Of a stretch of DNA of 64,000 nt, positions 12,598 through 23,516 are shown piece after piece. The notes beneath the pieces were generated by a model. That model did no database searches and had not been told where the DNA came from. It was given only the letters and a program-made list of their open reading frames with translations. A program made the translations under genes and the position numbers. The stretch is taken from NCBI RefSeq assembly GCF_033568475.1, contig NC_133123.1, positions 139,082,062 through 139,146,061 on the forward strand, in the 5' to 3' direction. Numbering within the stretch: position 1 is the stretch's first letter; the number at the start of each line of letters is the position of its first letter. The stretch comes from Henckelia pumila. Taxonomy: Eukaryota > Streptophyta > Magnoliopsida > Lamiales > Gesneriaceae.

Positions 12598-13173
12598 TTA
12601 ATTATTGATGAGATTAGAAACGGTCTGGTACGCAACTTGTTCAAACAAATGCATAACCTGATCCCCTTTGGAAATCACACCATCTACAACTTTTTTGGAA
12701 CTCATAGCATTTCGACACCGATCTAATTGATTTGTTTCCCCACTTTTAAGACACCAAGCCGCCGAGAAGTAGTCTTCTTCTTGAATAGTCTCCAAAGCAT
12801 TTGCGAGCCAGTACGTAGCATATAATCCGTAGCCAGCGTCACACTCTCGCAATGCGAAAATATAATCTGGTGATTTCCTCCCGGGCTGATTGAGCAACTT
12901 TCTCACGTAAAACTGTGTTTTCGTTGCTCTCGAAACCGACGCTTCGATTATAGCAATCGACATTTTCAGATAATCAGTAGCTGCTACGACACGAGGTTCA
13001 GTTTGGAGAACCTCGACGCACAAGTTGTAGTCGATGGGCATTAGTCTCCCAACACACACCTCTTTAATAAGGGGAGTTGCACGAGATATGCTAGCAACTT
13101 TGGGCACCGAGGGGGAAAGAACAAGTGCCAATGCAACAAAAGTCATGCATATTGAAGCAACCAAACAAGCCAT
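12598..13173 (-). CDS. PMEI/invertase-inhibitor domain protein (cluster gene 2)
   Basis: Single exon, 191 aa. The ATG at 13173 opens a signal peptide (MACLVASICMTFVALALVLS). Conserved cysteines lie in IKEVC, YNLCVEVL, LRECDAGYG and LDRCRNAM, the PMEI/invertase-inhibitor signature. There is a fifth Cys in AAWCLKSG that the neighbours lack, which could pair or stay free. The TATA element is at 13221-13227 (TATATAA on the minus strand), 48 bases before the ATG. A roughly 1-kb block holding this gene and its upstream DNA is duplicated at about 20880-21940, where the copy is dead. Expected to act outside the plasma membrane as an enzyme inhibitor; the actual partner is unknown. Confidence 0.88.
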   Translation of the reverse strand: MACLVASICMTFVALALVLSPSVPKVASISRATPLIKEVCVGRLMPIDYNLCVEVLQTEPRVVAATDYLKMSIAIIEASVSRATKTQFYVRKLLNQPGRKSPDYIFALRECDAGYGLYATYWLANALETIQEEDYFSAAWCLKSGETNQLDRCRNAMSSKKVVDGVISKGDQVMHLFEQVAYQTVSNLINN

Positions 13174-13227
13174 TTTTTTTTTTGGGGGTATTGATTTTGA
13201 TTGGACTCTACAACATGGGATTATATA

Positions 13228-14168
13228 GCAAAAGAAATATTAAAAAAAATATAGTAAACATTATGGGATTATGTATACGGGTAAAAAAAAAATATACAGT
13301 GAGACTTGCTATTAATTTTTGGGACGATCATTAAAATATTGTTGCATTTGGTACGTAATTTATTATAATTTTTAAAGGATTTAAGGAATCCATGATTAAT
13401 GTAGAATGAAGACTTTGAATTAAATAGATATAATTAGATTGGATTGGATATATGACATCTCACTTGGTTTGACCCTTTTTTTCTTCATATTCAACCTAAA
13501 ATAGGCAAAATGTAGATTACCATCCCTATAATTAAATAGATATAATGTTGATTGTTGAATTCTGCATGCTTTCAAAAATCTCATATATAAATTTTTTTGA
13601 AGAAGTTTTTAAAATATTTTTGATGATGATATTATCTAATATTGGTAATTTATTTCAAATTATTACCACACGTAAAAATTATTAATGATTCTCCATGACG
13701 GCAATAGTTTCATTAAATTATTTTAAAAAAATTTCTGTGCAAGACGGGTTTGCAAATGTCATTGTTGTTTTAAGGTGAACTTTTCCTACTAATAGTCATA
13801 AGAAGAAGTTATGAGTAATGTTAATAAATCATTTTTGTAATGATTTATTTAGAAAATTCTAAAAAAGTTACATTCAAAATATGTATGTTTAAGTTACAAA
13901 AAGTTATAGCCGTTTATCCATCTCTATCTCTTGTAAAATATTGATTCGTTAATTGAAAAATCAACTCATAAAATAATGTTGTAGTTTTTAGTCTTCATGA
14001 GAAGGAAAAATAGTTTAACTTTTTTAAATTTCAACGTTTACATGTATGGTATGTGTTGTTGGTGTATTTTTTATTTATTATTTTGGATTAAAAGTTGATT
14101 TCATTTGAATTGATATATTTGAACGCAATATGTAATTTAACACACACACACATATATATATATATATA
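13228..14168. other. AT-rich intergenic DNA
   Basis: The first ~300 bases match the upstream region of the dead paralogue at 21600-21940. The rest is AT-rich and holds nothing recognisable; a (CA)n/(TA)n tract runs up to 14168. Confidence 0.5.
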
Positions 14169-14914
14169 GAGGAATGATGATCCATGGGCGCTAGCTGAGC
14201 TGGAAGCCCAGCTGGCGCCCACATAATTTTATATTTATTTTTTTAATTTTTTAACTAATGGGGCAAAAGTAATGGCAGCCAGGCTTTCTATTCCTTTGCC
14301 GGCCCGACAGAAACTATGTCCGCCTTTCCCACCTTCATCAGCTTCTCACCACCACCACCACCACCGCCACCGCACCATTTCTCCAACCACCGTCAGCTTT
14401 TGTTCCTTCAAATCAACAGTTATCGAGTCAACCCTTGAATTAAATTCCTTAATTTTAATAACCAAACAAACAGAGTAATTAAAATCCAGTGATGTTTTCA
14501 AGAGTTTAGATCTGGAGTCCGGATTCATGCTGCTGGGAACAGAAATTCCAACAAATGAAATATGGTGGATCGATTATCGGGGCTGAACATGAATACAAAT
14601 AATGGAAATAGAAGGTGGGTCGGTCGGTCGGAAAGAAGGTATGTGGGAATCGGGGGAAAAAAGGTAGAGAAAACACAAAAATTTAATCAAGAAAAATAAA
14701 ATTAGTCAAGAACTTAAAGGTTGAGTTGCGGCGACGGAGCGTTCCGAGAGAAGAAGATAGCGAAGAAGCTATGCGTTGGGATCTCAGAGAAGACAGCTTC
14801 TACATTTGGGCTGCAATATTGGGCCAAATAAACTAAAAAAAAAAAAAAAAATTATGTTGGCACTAGCTGGGCTGCCAGCTCAGCTGGCGCCCATGGATCC
14901 CCTGCACACTCCTC
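14169..14914. mobile_element. Non-autonomous TIR transposon, Mutator-like (746 bp)
   Basis: Inverted ends of about 75 bases: the left starts GAGGAATG and carries CCATGGGCGCTAGCTGAGC, and the right, read in reverse, starts GAGGAGTG and carries CCATGGGCGCCAGCTGAGC. The inner part has no transposase, only a short His-rich frame (14341-14372) that is probably noise. Both edges sit in (TA)n DNA, so the target duplication cannot be read. Long inverted repeats with no coding capacity favour a Mutator-like assignment; hAT is possible. Confidence 0.7.
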
Positions 14915-15281
14915 TATATATATATATATATATTAATAACATTTACAAATCTGATATTTTTTAATATATATTTATGAACTCGTTATTTAATTATTTAGCT
15001 CAATAGGTTCCTACACAAATTAAAATACATACATAAGTTTTTTTGTGAAAAAATATGTTCTTTCCATCCGTGTTTCAATATTTTATGAAATTTGATGACT
15101 ATTTAATTAAGATTTTTGTGAAAAAAAATCTGTTCAATTTATCTATAATAAGCAAATAAAAGTCAAAGTATTTGGTATTTTAATTTTTAAGAAAATTGTA
15201 TCCTTATCTATTGTGCACATAGTTTGTCAATTTTTACCTTATCATATGATTTCACAAAATCATCCTCACATATAAATTTAT
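14915..15281. other. Intergenic spacer between two transposons
   Basis: AT-rich; nothing recognised. Confidence 0.5.
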
Positions 15282-15596
15282 GGAAAAATTGCAAATTTGG
15301 TCATGTATGTTTGTCACTTTGCGATTTTGGTCCTTTATATTTTTATATTGCAGTTTTAGTCCTACTACATATTCCGATTTTTGGAAATTTCGATCTTTTT
15401 TATTCAAAAATGTTTACGTGACACTATACACGTCAGCTCCACATCAGTACTGAATTTGTGCCACGTCAGCGCCATGTCGGAAAAAGGGCTAAAATTACCA
15501 AAAAATGAAGATAGCGAACTAAAACAAAAATCTGAAAATATAAAGAATTGAAATCGCAAAGTGACAAACATATAGGACAAAAAAAGTAATTTTTCC
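15282..15596. mobile_element. Mutator-like foldback MITE (GGAAAAATT type)
   Basis: 315-bp hairpin-forming element from GGAAAAATTGC to AATTTTTCC with a perfect 9-bp target duplication TAAATTTAT (15273-15281 and 15597-15605). Both arms carry TTTGGTC-type words, as does the element at 3974-4268, so the two belong to related families. Confidence 0.8.
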
Positions 15597-15605
15597 TAAA
15601 TTTAT

Positions 15606-15987
15606 CAAAAGTGTACAAAACCAAGGACATAGTTGATAATATATAATATATAATGAAAAATTTGATCTTGGTTCACACTTTTATAATTGGTATAGATGTA
15701 CAAACCAAATAAGGAGTTTACAATGTACAATGGATCGAAAACTTTAAACTTGGTTCACGATTTTATAGATGGTATATAGATTAATTAATTAAACGGAGGA
15801 TTTCTCACCATAAATTCTTAACTTAATTCCGACCTGATCATTTGCTACAAATTTGTGTTCATTTTTTTGACGTAATTAATTTCCTGTTCATTTTAAAAAC
15901 GCAAAAATTAGTATTTAATGAGTGTAAAAAGAAAATTAGAATACGTACAATATACAGAAGCAAAATCGCTTAAAAAACACAACGTGC
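15606..15987. other. Intergenic spacer left of the CACTA element
   Basis: AT-rich with no gene. Its right edge resembles 9560-9600, the unoccupied counterpart of the CACTA insertion region. Confidence 0.45.
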
Positions 15988-16247
15988 ATTCACTACAACA
16001 AATATGGCTTTTCGCAGCGCGATATCAACGGCGCATAATAAAAATATGTCGTTGATGTTATTATTAACAGTGCGTGCATTTATGTGTGCTGTTAATATAT
16101 TGATATCTTATAAAAATAACAGCATGCAATAGTTGGATGATGTAAATTATAGTTTCAACGGCGAGCAATTAAATGCACGCTGTGCAAAATTTTAACAACG
16201 GCGTTCAATCTGCGCGCCTTGAATATTGTGAAATAAAAATATTATTT

Positions 16248-16574
16248 TCAAGGGCGCGTAAAGTAAAACACGCCGTTAAAAAAACACACCGCCAAAAGTC
16301 CCCAAATCTCTTTCCCTTCTCTCCGCTCTCTCCTCTTTTCCCTCTGATAGAAACCCTCGGAAGAAATACGTCCTTCTCTTGCGGCTCTTCTTTTCGTCAT
16401 CGCTGGAGTCTGAATCCTCGGCATGAAGTAGAAGAAATAATGCGAATGGTCGAGCTTTACGGCGATGAGATCCTTGGTTAAGGGCCACTGGATGTCATCG
16501 GAGACGGAGGTGAGAGATGCAACAGTGTTGCTCCCCTGAAAGGAGGCGGAGGATCCGAAAATCACCAGTGGCAA
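16248..16574 (-). other. Unidentified open stretch inside the CACTA element
   Basis: The minus strand stays open over about 100 codons in one frame and about 70 in another, the latter with an acidic/basic run (AEDSDSSDDEKKSRKRR). On the plus strand the same DNA begins with a CT-rich leader-like stretch (16300-16345). It could be a third captured host fragment (a first exon with its leader), but I do not recognise the source. Confidence 0.3.
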
Positions 16575-17380
16575 GCTCGACGGAGTAGTGTCTGTCGATC
16601 AAGTGAAGAATGGCACCAGGGATCGTGACAAGGGATTCCTCGATCGATTCCATACAAAATTGCAAAAAAGAAAAAAATTGCTCGGTCGTGCGAAGCCAAT
16701 GAATCTGAGATTTCTTCCAAAACCAACACTTTTGCGTAGCAATAGAATTTCTACAGTGAAGCTAATCTAACTCTGTAGCGTCTTTCCTATTTCCACCATT
16801 TCATCTGTTCTCACATGAAAAACAAGGTATTTTCTGTACCGTTTTTTTTTTCAATTACATGTTTTTATATGAGAAAACAGCTATATTATTTTTTGCTCTT
16901 GGAATTGTCCATTTTCCATTTGTCAAGGTTCTTTTGTAATTGAGAATACTTCTTCCGTTTGGAAAGCTTCAATTTTTTTTTAAATATTGGAGTTTATTAT
17001 GCTTTTCAGCAGTCTGTGGAGAACAAAATGTTGCTGATTTAGGTTCTTTTAATTTTGCGACCCAGTTCCAATATTGACATTATACACACCTGCCATGGAG
17101 CATAATTCATTGCTGAAGTCCTAAGTTTCCTCGTATTGTTTTGCAGCTTTTTCTTGTGTGGTTTCATTATTAGAAATTACTATGGTTCTAATTTGATTCT
17201 AGAAACAATTTGCTCGAGGGTAGTGTTTTAATTTGTTGGAGAAGAATCTTCCTGTAAGATGACTTTATCACAATAGACATGTTTGCATATGTTGTATAAT
17301 GTTGCATTTTTTGGCGTTATGCTGGTACGTTTTGTACTTCCTTGACCTGTCAGGTATTTTTTTTTTCTGATGATGCGTTT

Positions 17381-17526
17381 TGGAAATGGTTGAACTTCGA
17401 GAAATTGATACAACACGCGCTATATTAAGGCAAACCCAAGTGATGGGTTTCGTGACACAGGAGCAGTCGGAACGATACCTACGGCTTGAGCATCTGTTAG
17501 TTCGGACTTATTTTGATCCCAATGAG
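17381..17526 (+). pseudogene. SMU1: Captured exon fragment of SMU1 (WD40 splicing factor)
   Basis: Translation gives LEMVELREIDTTRAILRQ, then QVMGFVTQEQSERYLRLEH and LLVRTYFDPNE, matching the N-terminal region of plant SMU1 (LEMIELRELDTARAILRQ...YFDPHE), the WD40 protein of pre-mRNA splicing. The exon ends at a retained GT donor (GAG|GTAAGA at 17527), so the fragment came from genomic DNA with introns. The following bases look like intron, and no WD40 repeats are present. Residue changes and the lack of the rest of the gene show it is a fragment, not a working gene. Confidence 0.85.
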
Positions 17527-19022
17527 GTAAGAGCTGAATCTTATTTACTGCCTCTGTTAGTGCTATTTATTTTGTACAGCCTCATGATTATGGGCTTTCA
17601 GAAATAGTTGGTTCGCAGTTCCTTGGCTGATTAATGATTTTGTTGACCATCTAATGCCTAGAGATAGCAGATTTATAGTCTCCCGTTTTTGCGGTTTTTG
17701 GAGAAGATCATAAAATTCTGATTGCTCGAGATACGATTTTTATTGTTCTTATTTCTAAAGTTGTTAACTAGTAAATAAAATAAGTTAGGGAGAATTATTA
17801 TTTTTTGTTTACTGGATAGTGGTCGTTCTTAGAAAGCAAAAAAAATAATAGCAAAGATTCTTGAATTATGCCCTTGTCTTGTAAAGATTTATTCATGGTC
17901 TGAACTAATAAAATGTTGGTATAGTGTGATAAAGTTCCGTTCTGAAGACATACTATTTACTTTTAGGAATTTTCCGAAAAATTTCTAGAGACTTTTAAGT
18001 TTCTTTTTAGGAATTAATAAGGATAAATAAGCAAATTACTAATGCAATGTTTGTTTACATTTTCAAAAAATATGTTCAATTGTTGAAAACAAATCATACG
18101 TATCTTTGATTAATAAGATAGGTTTTTTACGGTGTCCAGATTTTATTATAATTATAAGTTACTTAGATTAAGTAGTATGCCACAAAATATGTTCACCCTT
18201 CATTATTGTAATTTGCACACTTCCCCCTTTTCCATTGGTTTTTGGTTCTTGATGGGTGTTTTATGTTGTAATTGTGAAATTATCAATTTTATATCTGCTG
18301 CTTCTACTTGTGGGAGTTGAAACTGATATTGGCATCATTCAGGTTGGAAAAAATACCAGTTTTGGTTACTTGTGCAGTAGGAGAATCTTATATATTTTAT
18401 GACAAGCATTAGAAGATATACTTCTCTGAGTTAGATAATATATTTCCAGATTGTTTCTTTATCAAAGTCTCTTGATTTAAAAATTTATTGTGGAATAAGA
18501 TTGACTAAGTTTGAAGCCTTAGAACATAGTATCTCAGAACATTGTTTCTTTGTCACCTGATTCACATTTCTTACTTTCTGGCGGTAATCTTTAATACAGT
18601 AGCTTTTTCACAGGTCGATCCAGGCCTATCTTTGAGCATTGATAAAGATTTGCTTATTCATTCAAGTAGCATGGTGCTGGTTGTCTGATATTTAAATTAA
18701 GGGTTGATACCAAAATTACGTGTTCTTGATGCTTTTAGTTTTCTAGAAATTAAATCTCCCGATAGGATTACTCTGTTTATTTTCCGAATTCAGTTATTCG
18801 TTCATTTGAAAACTGTTAGGATGTTGAATTTCTTTGACATCTTAAGCAGGCCTTTCTCCCCTCCCACTTTTTTTCCTCTTAAAAATTAACAAGTCTACAG
18901 TAGATGGAAAGTTGTGACTACGTGACTTAATTGTGCTTTGCTAATTGGTAATGGTCAAACAAATTTTTCCACTTTGTTGGTTCTGCTGATTGGTACTGTT
19001 ACATATTTAATTTCCTTCTCAG

Positions 19023-19325
19023 AAATGGTTGAGAGCATGAAAAAGTTGCAAAAATAAATGTTGAATCATCGGTCGATGAGAGAAACATACTTTCCGTTGG
19101 ATACAAGAATGTAATCGGTGAACACAGAGCTTCATGGCGCATCATGTCGTCGATTGAGCAGAAGGAAGAGGCCAAAGGAAACGAAAACAATGTTAAACTG
19201 ATTAAAGATTACCACTAGAAGGTGGAGGATGAGCTATCCAAAATCTGCTTTGATATTCTTAGTCATTGACAATTGCATCTAATTCCCTCTTCTGGTTCAG
19301 CAGAAGCTACTGTATTCCCTCTTCT
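19023..19325 (+). pseudogene. GRF: Captured exon fragment of an epsilon-type 14-3-3 gene
   Basis: Preceded by an intact intron end (TTCCTTCTCAG, AG at 19021-19022), the sequence encodes in pieces [66 protein letters not shown] and LIPSSGSAEATVF. These are helices 2-4 of a plant 14-3-3 protein. One base is missing near 19045, a stop follows the KDY segment, and another frame change occurs at the ILS..IDN segment, so it is dead. Like the SMU1 piece it retains splice-site sequence, so capture was from genomic DNA. Confidence 0.88.
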
Positions 19326-20125
19326 AATTCATATGGGTCGGTACACACTATTTTTCACATTTCTTACTTTGTTCTATTTTAATTTCAGAATATAAGTTAC
19401 CTCTGCATTTTGATTCGTGTCACACAACCTAAAATATTCAAACGAATGAAGACCAGGGATATATTAGTCATGTTTTACATTTAAGACTGATAGATTTTAT
19501 TGAGCTAGCTTGACTTCGATTCGAAACTTGAAAAATAATGTATTTTTAACTCATGCTTGCGTTGAATTAGAATTCAAATTTGCTCAAGGTCACAAGGAAA
19601 ATTACAATTTTGATTATTTGCAGAAGTTCACAAGAAAAAATGGGCAACCTAATTTTTTTATTTTATTTAGATATTATCTTTTTTTATTTGCAGAAATAAA
19701 TAGAAGAATGTCCACCTGAATCTCAAAACACAACATTGTAAATGATGCAATTAGCCCTGTATTTGGCAAAGAAGCTCGAGTAGAGTGCGCGCAATGGGCG
19801 TTGGCGTTCATCATCGAAAGTTGGAGCTTCTGTGTGATTGATATAGATTCTACTGCTTTGAGTGTATTAAAACGCTTTGAGTGTATTAAAACTCTAATCA
19901 TTGTTATGTGTATCTAGTTTGTGTTTATAGTTAAAATTTGTGCTTAATTGAAAAGATATGATTTTTCTATTTTCATGAATGAAATTGGAATATTTTGTTT
20001 AGTTTTTCATTTTCATTAGTATATTTTGTTGGTTGAAGTTTTATGTTACATTTGAATCATATATGACTATAAACGGTGGTGTCAATTTTTTTTTGTGATG
20101 CAAATCTCTACTTTTAATAGTGTTT

Positions 20126-20372
20126 TCGCAGCGTGCTTTGCACGCTATCGATGTGAGTTTTCGCGGCGTGCATTGCGCGCTGCCGATATGAATTTTCGCG
20201 GCATCTTTTGCGTGCTGTTGATGTGCGTTTTCGCGGCTTGCTTTTGTGCGCTGTCCATGTGAGTTTCCGCGGCATGCATTGTGCACTGCCGATGTGAGTG
20301 TTCGCGGCGTGCTCTGTGCGCGGTCGATGTGAATTACCGCGGCGTGCATTGTGAGCTGTCGATAGCCCATGA
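20126..20372. repeat. 35-bp GC-rich subterminal tandem repeat of the CACTA element
   Basis: Seven copies of a ~35-base unit (TTTTCGCGGCGTGCATTGCG, then CGCTGCCGATGTGAG) run from about 20126 to 20372. Similar words (CAACGGCG, GTGCGTGC, CGCGCC) lie inverted near the left end. In CACTA elements subterminal repeats bind the transposase; that role is inferred. Confidence 0.75.
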
Positions 20373-20462
20373 TTTTCAACAGCTTTTAATTATGCAGCGT
20401 TCGATGCACGCTGCGGATAGCGGATTTGCGCGCCGCTAAAAATCATTTTTGTTGTAGTGATT

Positions 20463-20944
20463 CGTCAAACGTCACAAGCTAAGTCATGTGTATATATACA
20501 TGAAATAATCTACAACCTAATAAAACCCTTAAAATTTGACCAACAACAATACTCATCATTTTCATGTTTCAAAAACAGAAAAAAAATAAATAAATAAAAT
20601 CTCAACATTTTTAGAATATAATTATCGACTCACACAATCACCCGGCCCATACGTGTCGACTCATATAGGAGCTGCTATTTTTTTACAGAACATACGTACA
20701 TAGTAGCTATTGATTGCGATATTTTGATTTAAAATAAATGAATGTGAAGTAAATAAAACCATGCAGATGGATTAAATTAAAATTAAGAGAGGACTAGAAG
20801 TAAAATCTTTCGGGGTCCTTCGATGCTAGTGGCATAGGGTCGAATTACCCAATCTTTGGATATATATGGAAATTTATAAATATATTTTCAGAACTAACAC
20901 AAACACTGTCCCATATATATAATAACTTAATTAAAGTCTATCAA
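20463..20944. other. Intergenic spacer right of the CACTA element
   Basis: No gene. 20530-20740 resembles 9600-9900. The last ~60 bases match the 3' flank of PMEI cluster gene 2. Confidence 0.45.
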
Positions 20945-21531
20945 TTAATTATTGGTGAGATTAGAAGCGATCTGGTACGCAACTTGTTTAAACAAATGAA
21001 TAGCCTGATCCCCTTTGGAAATCACACCATCTTCAACTTTCTTCGAAATCAGAGCATTTCGACACCGATCTAAGTCCTCATTATGTTCAAAATACGCAGC
21101 CGCCGAGAAGTAGTCTTCATCTTTAAGACACTCCAAAACACCTGGAAGCGTGTACTTACGATATGTTGCGTATCCAGCGTCACACTCTCGCACTGCGTAA
21201 ATATATATAATCATCTGGTAATTTCCTCCCGGGGTGATTGAGCAACTTTTGCACGTACAAATGTGTTTTCGTTGCTCTCGAAATCGACGCGTCGATTACA
21301 GCACTCGCCATGCTCGCATAACCAGAAGTTGCTAGCTACGACACGAGGTTCAGATTGGAGGACCTCGACGCACTAGTTGTAGTCGATGGGCACTATTCTG
21401 CCAACACACACCTCTTTAATAAGAGGAGTTGCACGAGAGATATTATTGCTACCAACTTTGGGCACCGAGGGGGAAAGAACAAGTGCCAATGCAACAAAAG
21501 TCATGCATATTGAAGCAACCAAACAAGCCAT
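20945..21531 (-). pseudogene. Dead PMEI/invertase-inhibitor copy (cluster copy 3)
   Basis: Close duplicate of cluster gene 2, including the signal peptide (MACLVASICMTFVALALVLS) from the ATG at 21531. Compared with gene 2 it has a TTG-to-TAG stop right after PIDYN, a one-base insertion shortly after RVV, and a second frame change just before the RECDAGY segment. The last 80 codons (RECDAGYATY... to the stop at 20945) are open and keep the third and fourth cysteines. Upstream DNA (to about 21940) and downstream DNA also match the gene 2 region, so a block of about 1 kb was duplicated. A short in-frame ATG at 21214 exists but would give no signal peptide. Confidence 0.88.
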
Positions 21532-21540
21532 TTAATTTTT

Positions 21541-22583
21541 ATTTTTTTTTGTGGGGGGTATTGATTTGGGATTGAACTCTACATGCAATATGGGATTATA
21601 TAGCAAAATAAATTAAAAAATAAAATAAAATCGTATATAATATGGGATTATGTATACGGGTAAAAAAATGTACGGTGAGACTGATGACTGTTAATTTTTT
21701 GGGACGATATATCACTAAAATATTGTTGCATTTGGTACTTAATTAATTTATTATAATTTTGATATGATTTAAGGAATCCTTGATTGATGCAGAATGAAGA
21801 CTTTGATTGAATTAAATAGATATTATAATTAGATTGGATTGGAAAACGAATTTATATGACAACTCATAACTTGGTTTGACTTTGACCTTTTTGTCTTCAT
21901 ATACGACATAAAATAGGCAAAATGTAGATTACCATATTCCCTAATTAAACTGTTGAATCCTGCATGTTTTCATAAAGCATATAGTTTCACTAATTTGTTG
22001 AATACATGCACCAATTCAGATTTGATGTTCTTTTAACAACAATATAATGGTCATGTTTTAGAATATGAAATCCTTTACTCCAATTTGGCAATTAATATTC
22101 CTATTACAAAAAAAATATACATATGATATATAACTGACCTTTATAATTTGCATTTTTTGGCAAGTAATTTCTATACATATGTGAAATTGTCGTTATACTA
22201 TATTTAGGCTAATTTTGTCCATCTACCATATGAATGTTTAATTTTTGTCTAAAATGGCTGATTACGCAGTGAAAGAGACGACGTGGCAAAAAAAATTACG
22301 ATTTCTTGATTTATAACGGAAATCAATTACTTGATAGCAACATAACATTAAAAAAAAAAATTGAAACAAATTTTACAAGTTTTATGCATATTTAATTTGC
22401 TTAACAGAAACATTGCACTAGACTATTTTATTCCAAGTTTTCGATGGGATTCATTTAAAATACGCCATTAAAATATGATAATATTTAGAAAATAATTAAG
22501 GAAATTTGTGATTTTGTGGGATTCTTACGTTAGGCACGCGGTAATTGACTTTATTACGCAATATTGTAGTAATGATGGAATAT
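21541..22583. other. Duplicated upstream block, then AT-rich spacer
   Basis: 21541-21940 is the copy of the cluster gene 2 upstream region (shared GGGATTATATAGCAAAA, GGGATTATGTATACGGG, GAATGAAGACTTTGA). 21940-22583 is AT-rich with nothing recognised. Confidence 0.55.
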
Positions 22584-22593
22584 TATGAAATAT

Positions 22594-23473
22594 GGGTTTT
22601 TTTTTATTTTTAATGTAAAAAAAAGTTTTAATTTCAAAAATAACGTGAAATGGATACAATAACAAAAATAATGTAAAACGCCATTGAAAATGGCGGACAC
22701 TCGATTATTTAATCGAGCGTCCGCCACAGTGTGTGGCGGACAATGCCATGTAGGCAGCGTCCTCCACACCGTGTTGCGGACGCTGCCTACATGGCATTAT
22801 TTATATATTTATACATATATATATATATATATATTTATTTGTATATGATATATTTATATGCACGATATATATATTTGTATGGTTATATATATATATATAT
22901 ACGATATATATATATCTATAAATATATTTATATTTTTATACATTTTATATTTATATAGAATATTAAAAAAAACAAGATATATATATATATTTATTTAACG
23001 AGCAAAATATATTTTGGTATACGAACTATTGGTAAAATATCATATTGGTACACGAAATATTGAAAATGGCTTAATTGGTACATGTTCCAAATAAAAGGTC
23101 AATTTTATTCATAATATAAATTAATATTATATTGGTTAATTTTAAAATATCATATTTAGTCCTACATGCATATTATTTATTGATTTTGTGGTTTTATTAA
23201 TATATAATTTATATCAATTTTTTTAAATGGATAATTATTTACATTGATAGAAAAAATATCACTTCGTTATATATTATTTATATTTTAAATATATAAATAA
23301 TTTATTAATGAGTATTTTTTTATTAATAAATTATTTAAATTTTAAAATATAAATTATTTATTAATGAGTGTTTTTTTATTAATAAATTATTTATATTTTT
23401 AAAATATAATAATTTATTAATGAGTATTCTTAGTCTTACATGCATATGATTTATTTATTGAGTTTGTGGTTTA

Positions 23474-23516
<43 letters not shown>

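Larger units (their letters stand above)
15991..20459. mobile_element. Non-autonomous CACTA (En/Spm) element carrying host gene fragments
   Basis: Ends are CACTACAACAAATATGG at the left and, in reverse, CACTACAACAAAAATG at the right, followed by matching GCGCG-rich subterminal DNA. Both sides are flanked by the 3-bp target duplication ATT (15988-15990 and 20460-20462), as expected for CACTA elements. At 4469 bp it encodes no recognisable transposase, so it must depend on enzymes made elsewhere. Inside are at least two host exon fragments (SMU1 at about 17381-17526, 14-3-3 at 19023-19325) and a 35-bp subterminal tandem repeat near the right end. The element sits between PMEI cluster genes 2 and 3. 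Confidence 0.9.

Noticed and set aside
14776-14964. Open frame ending in the (TA)n tract of the Mutator-like element
   Set aside because: No domain and crosses the element edge.
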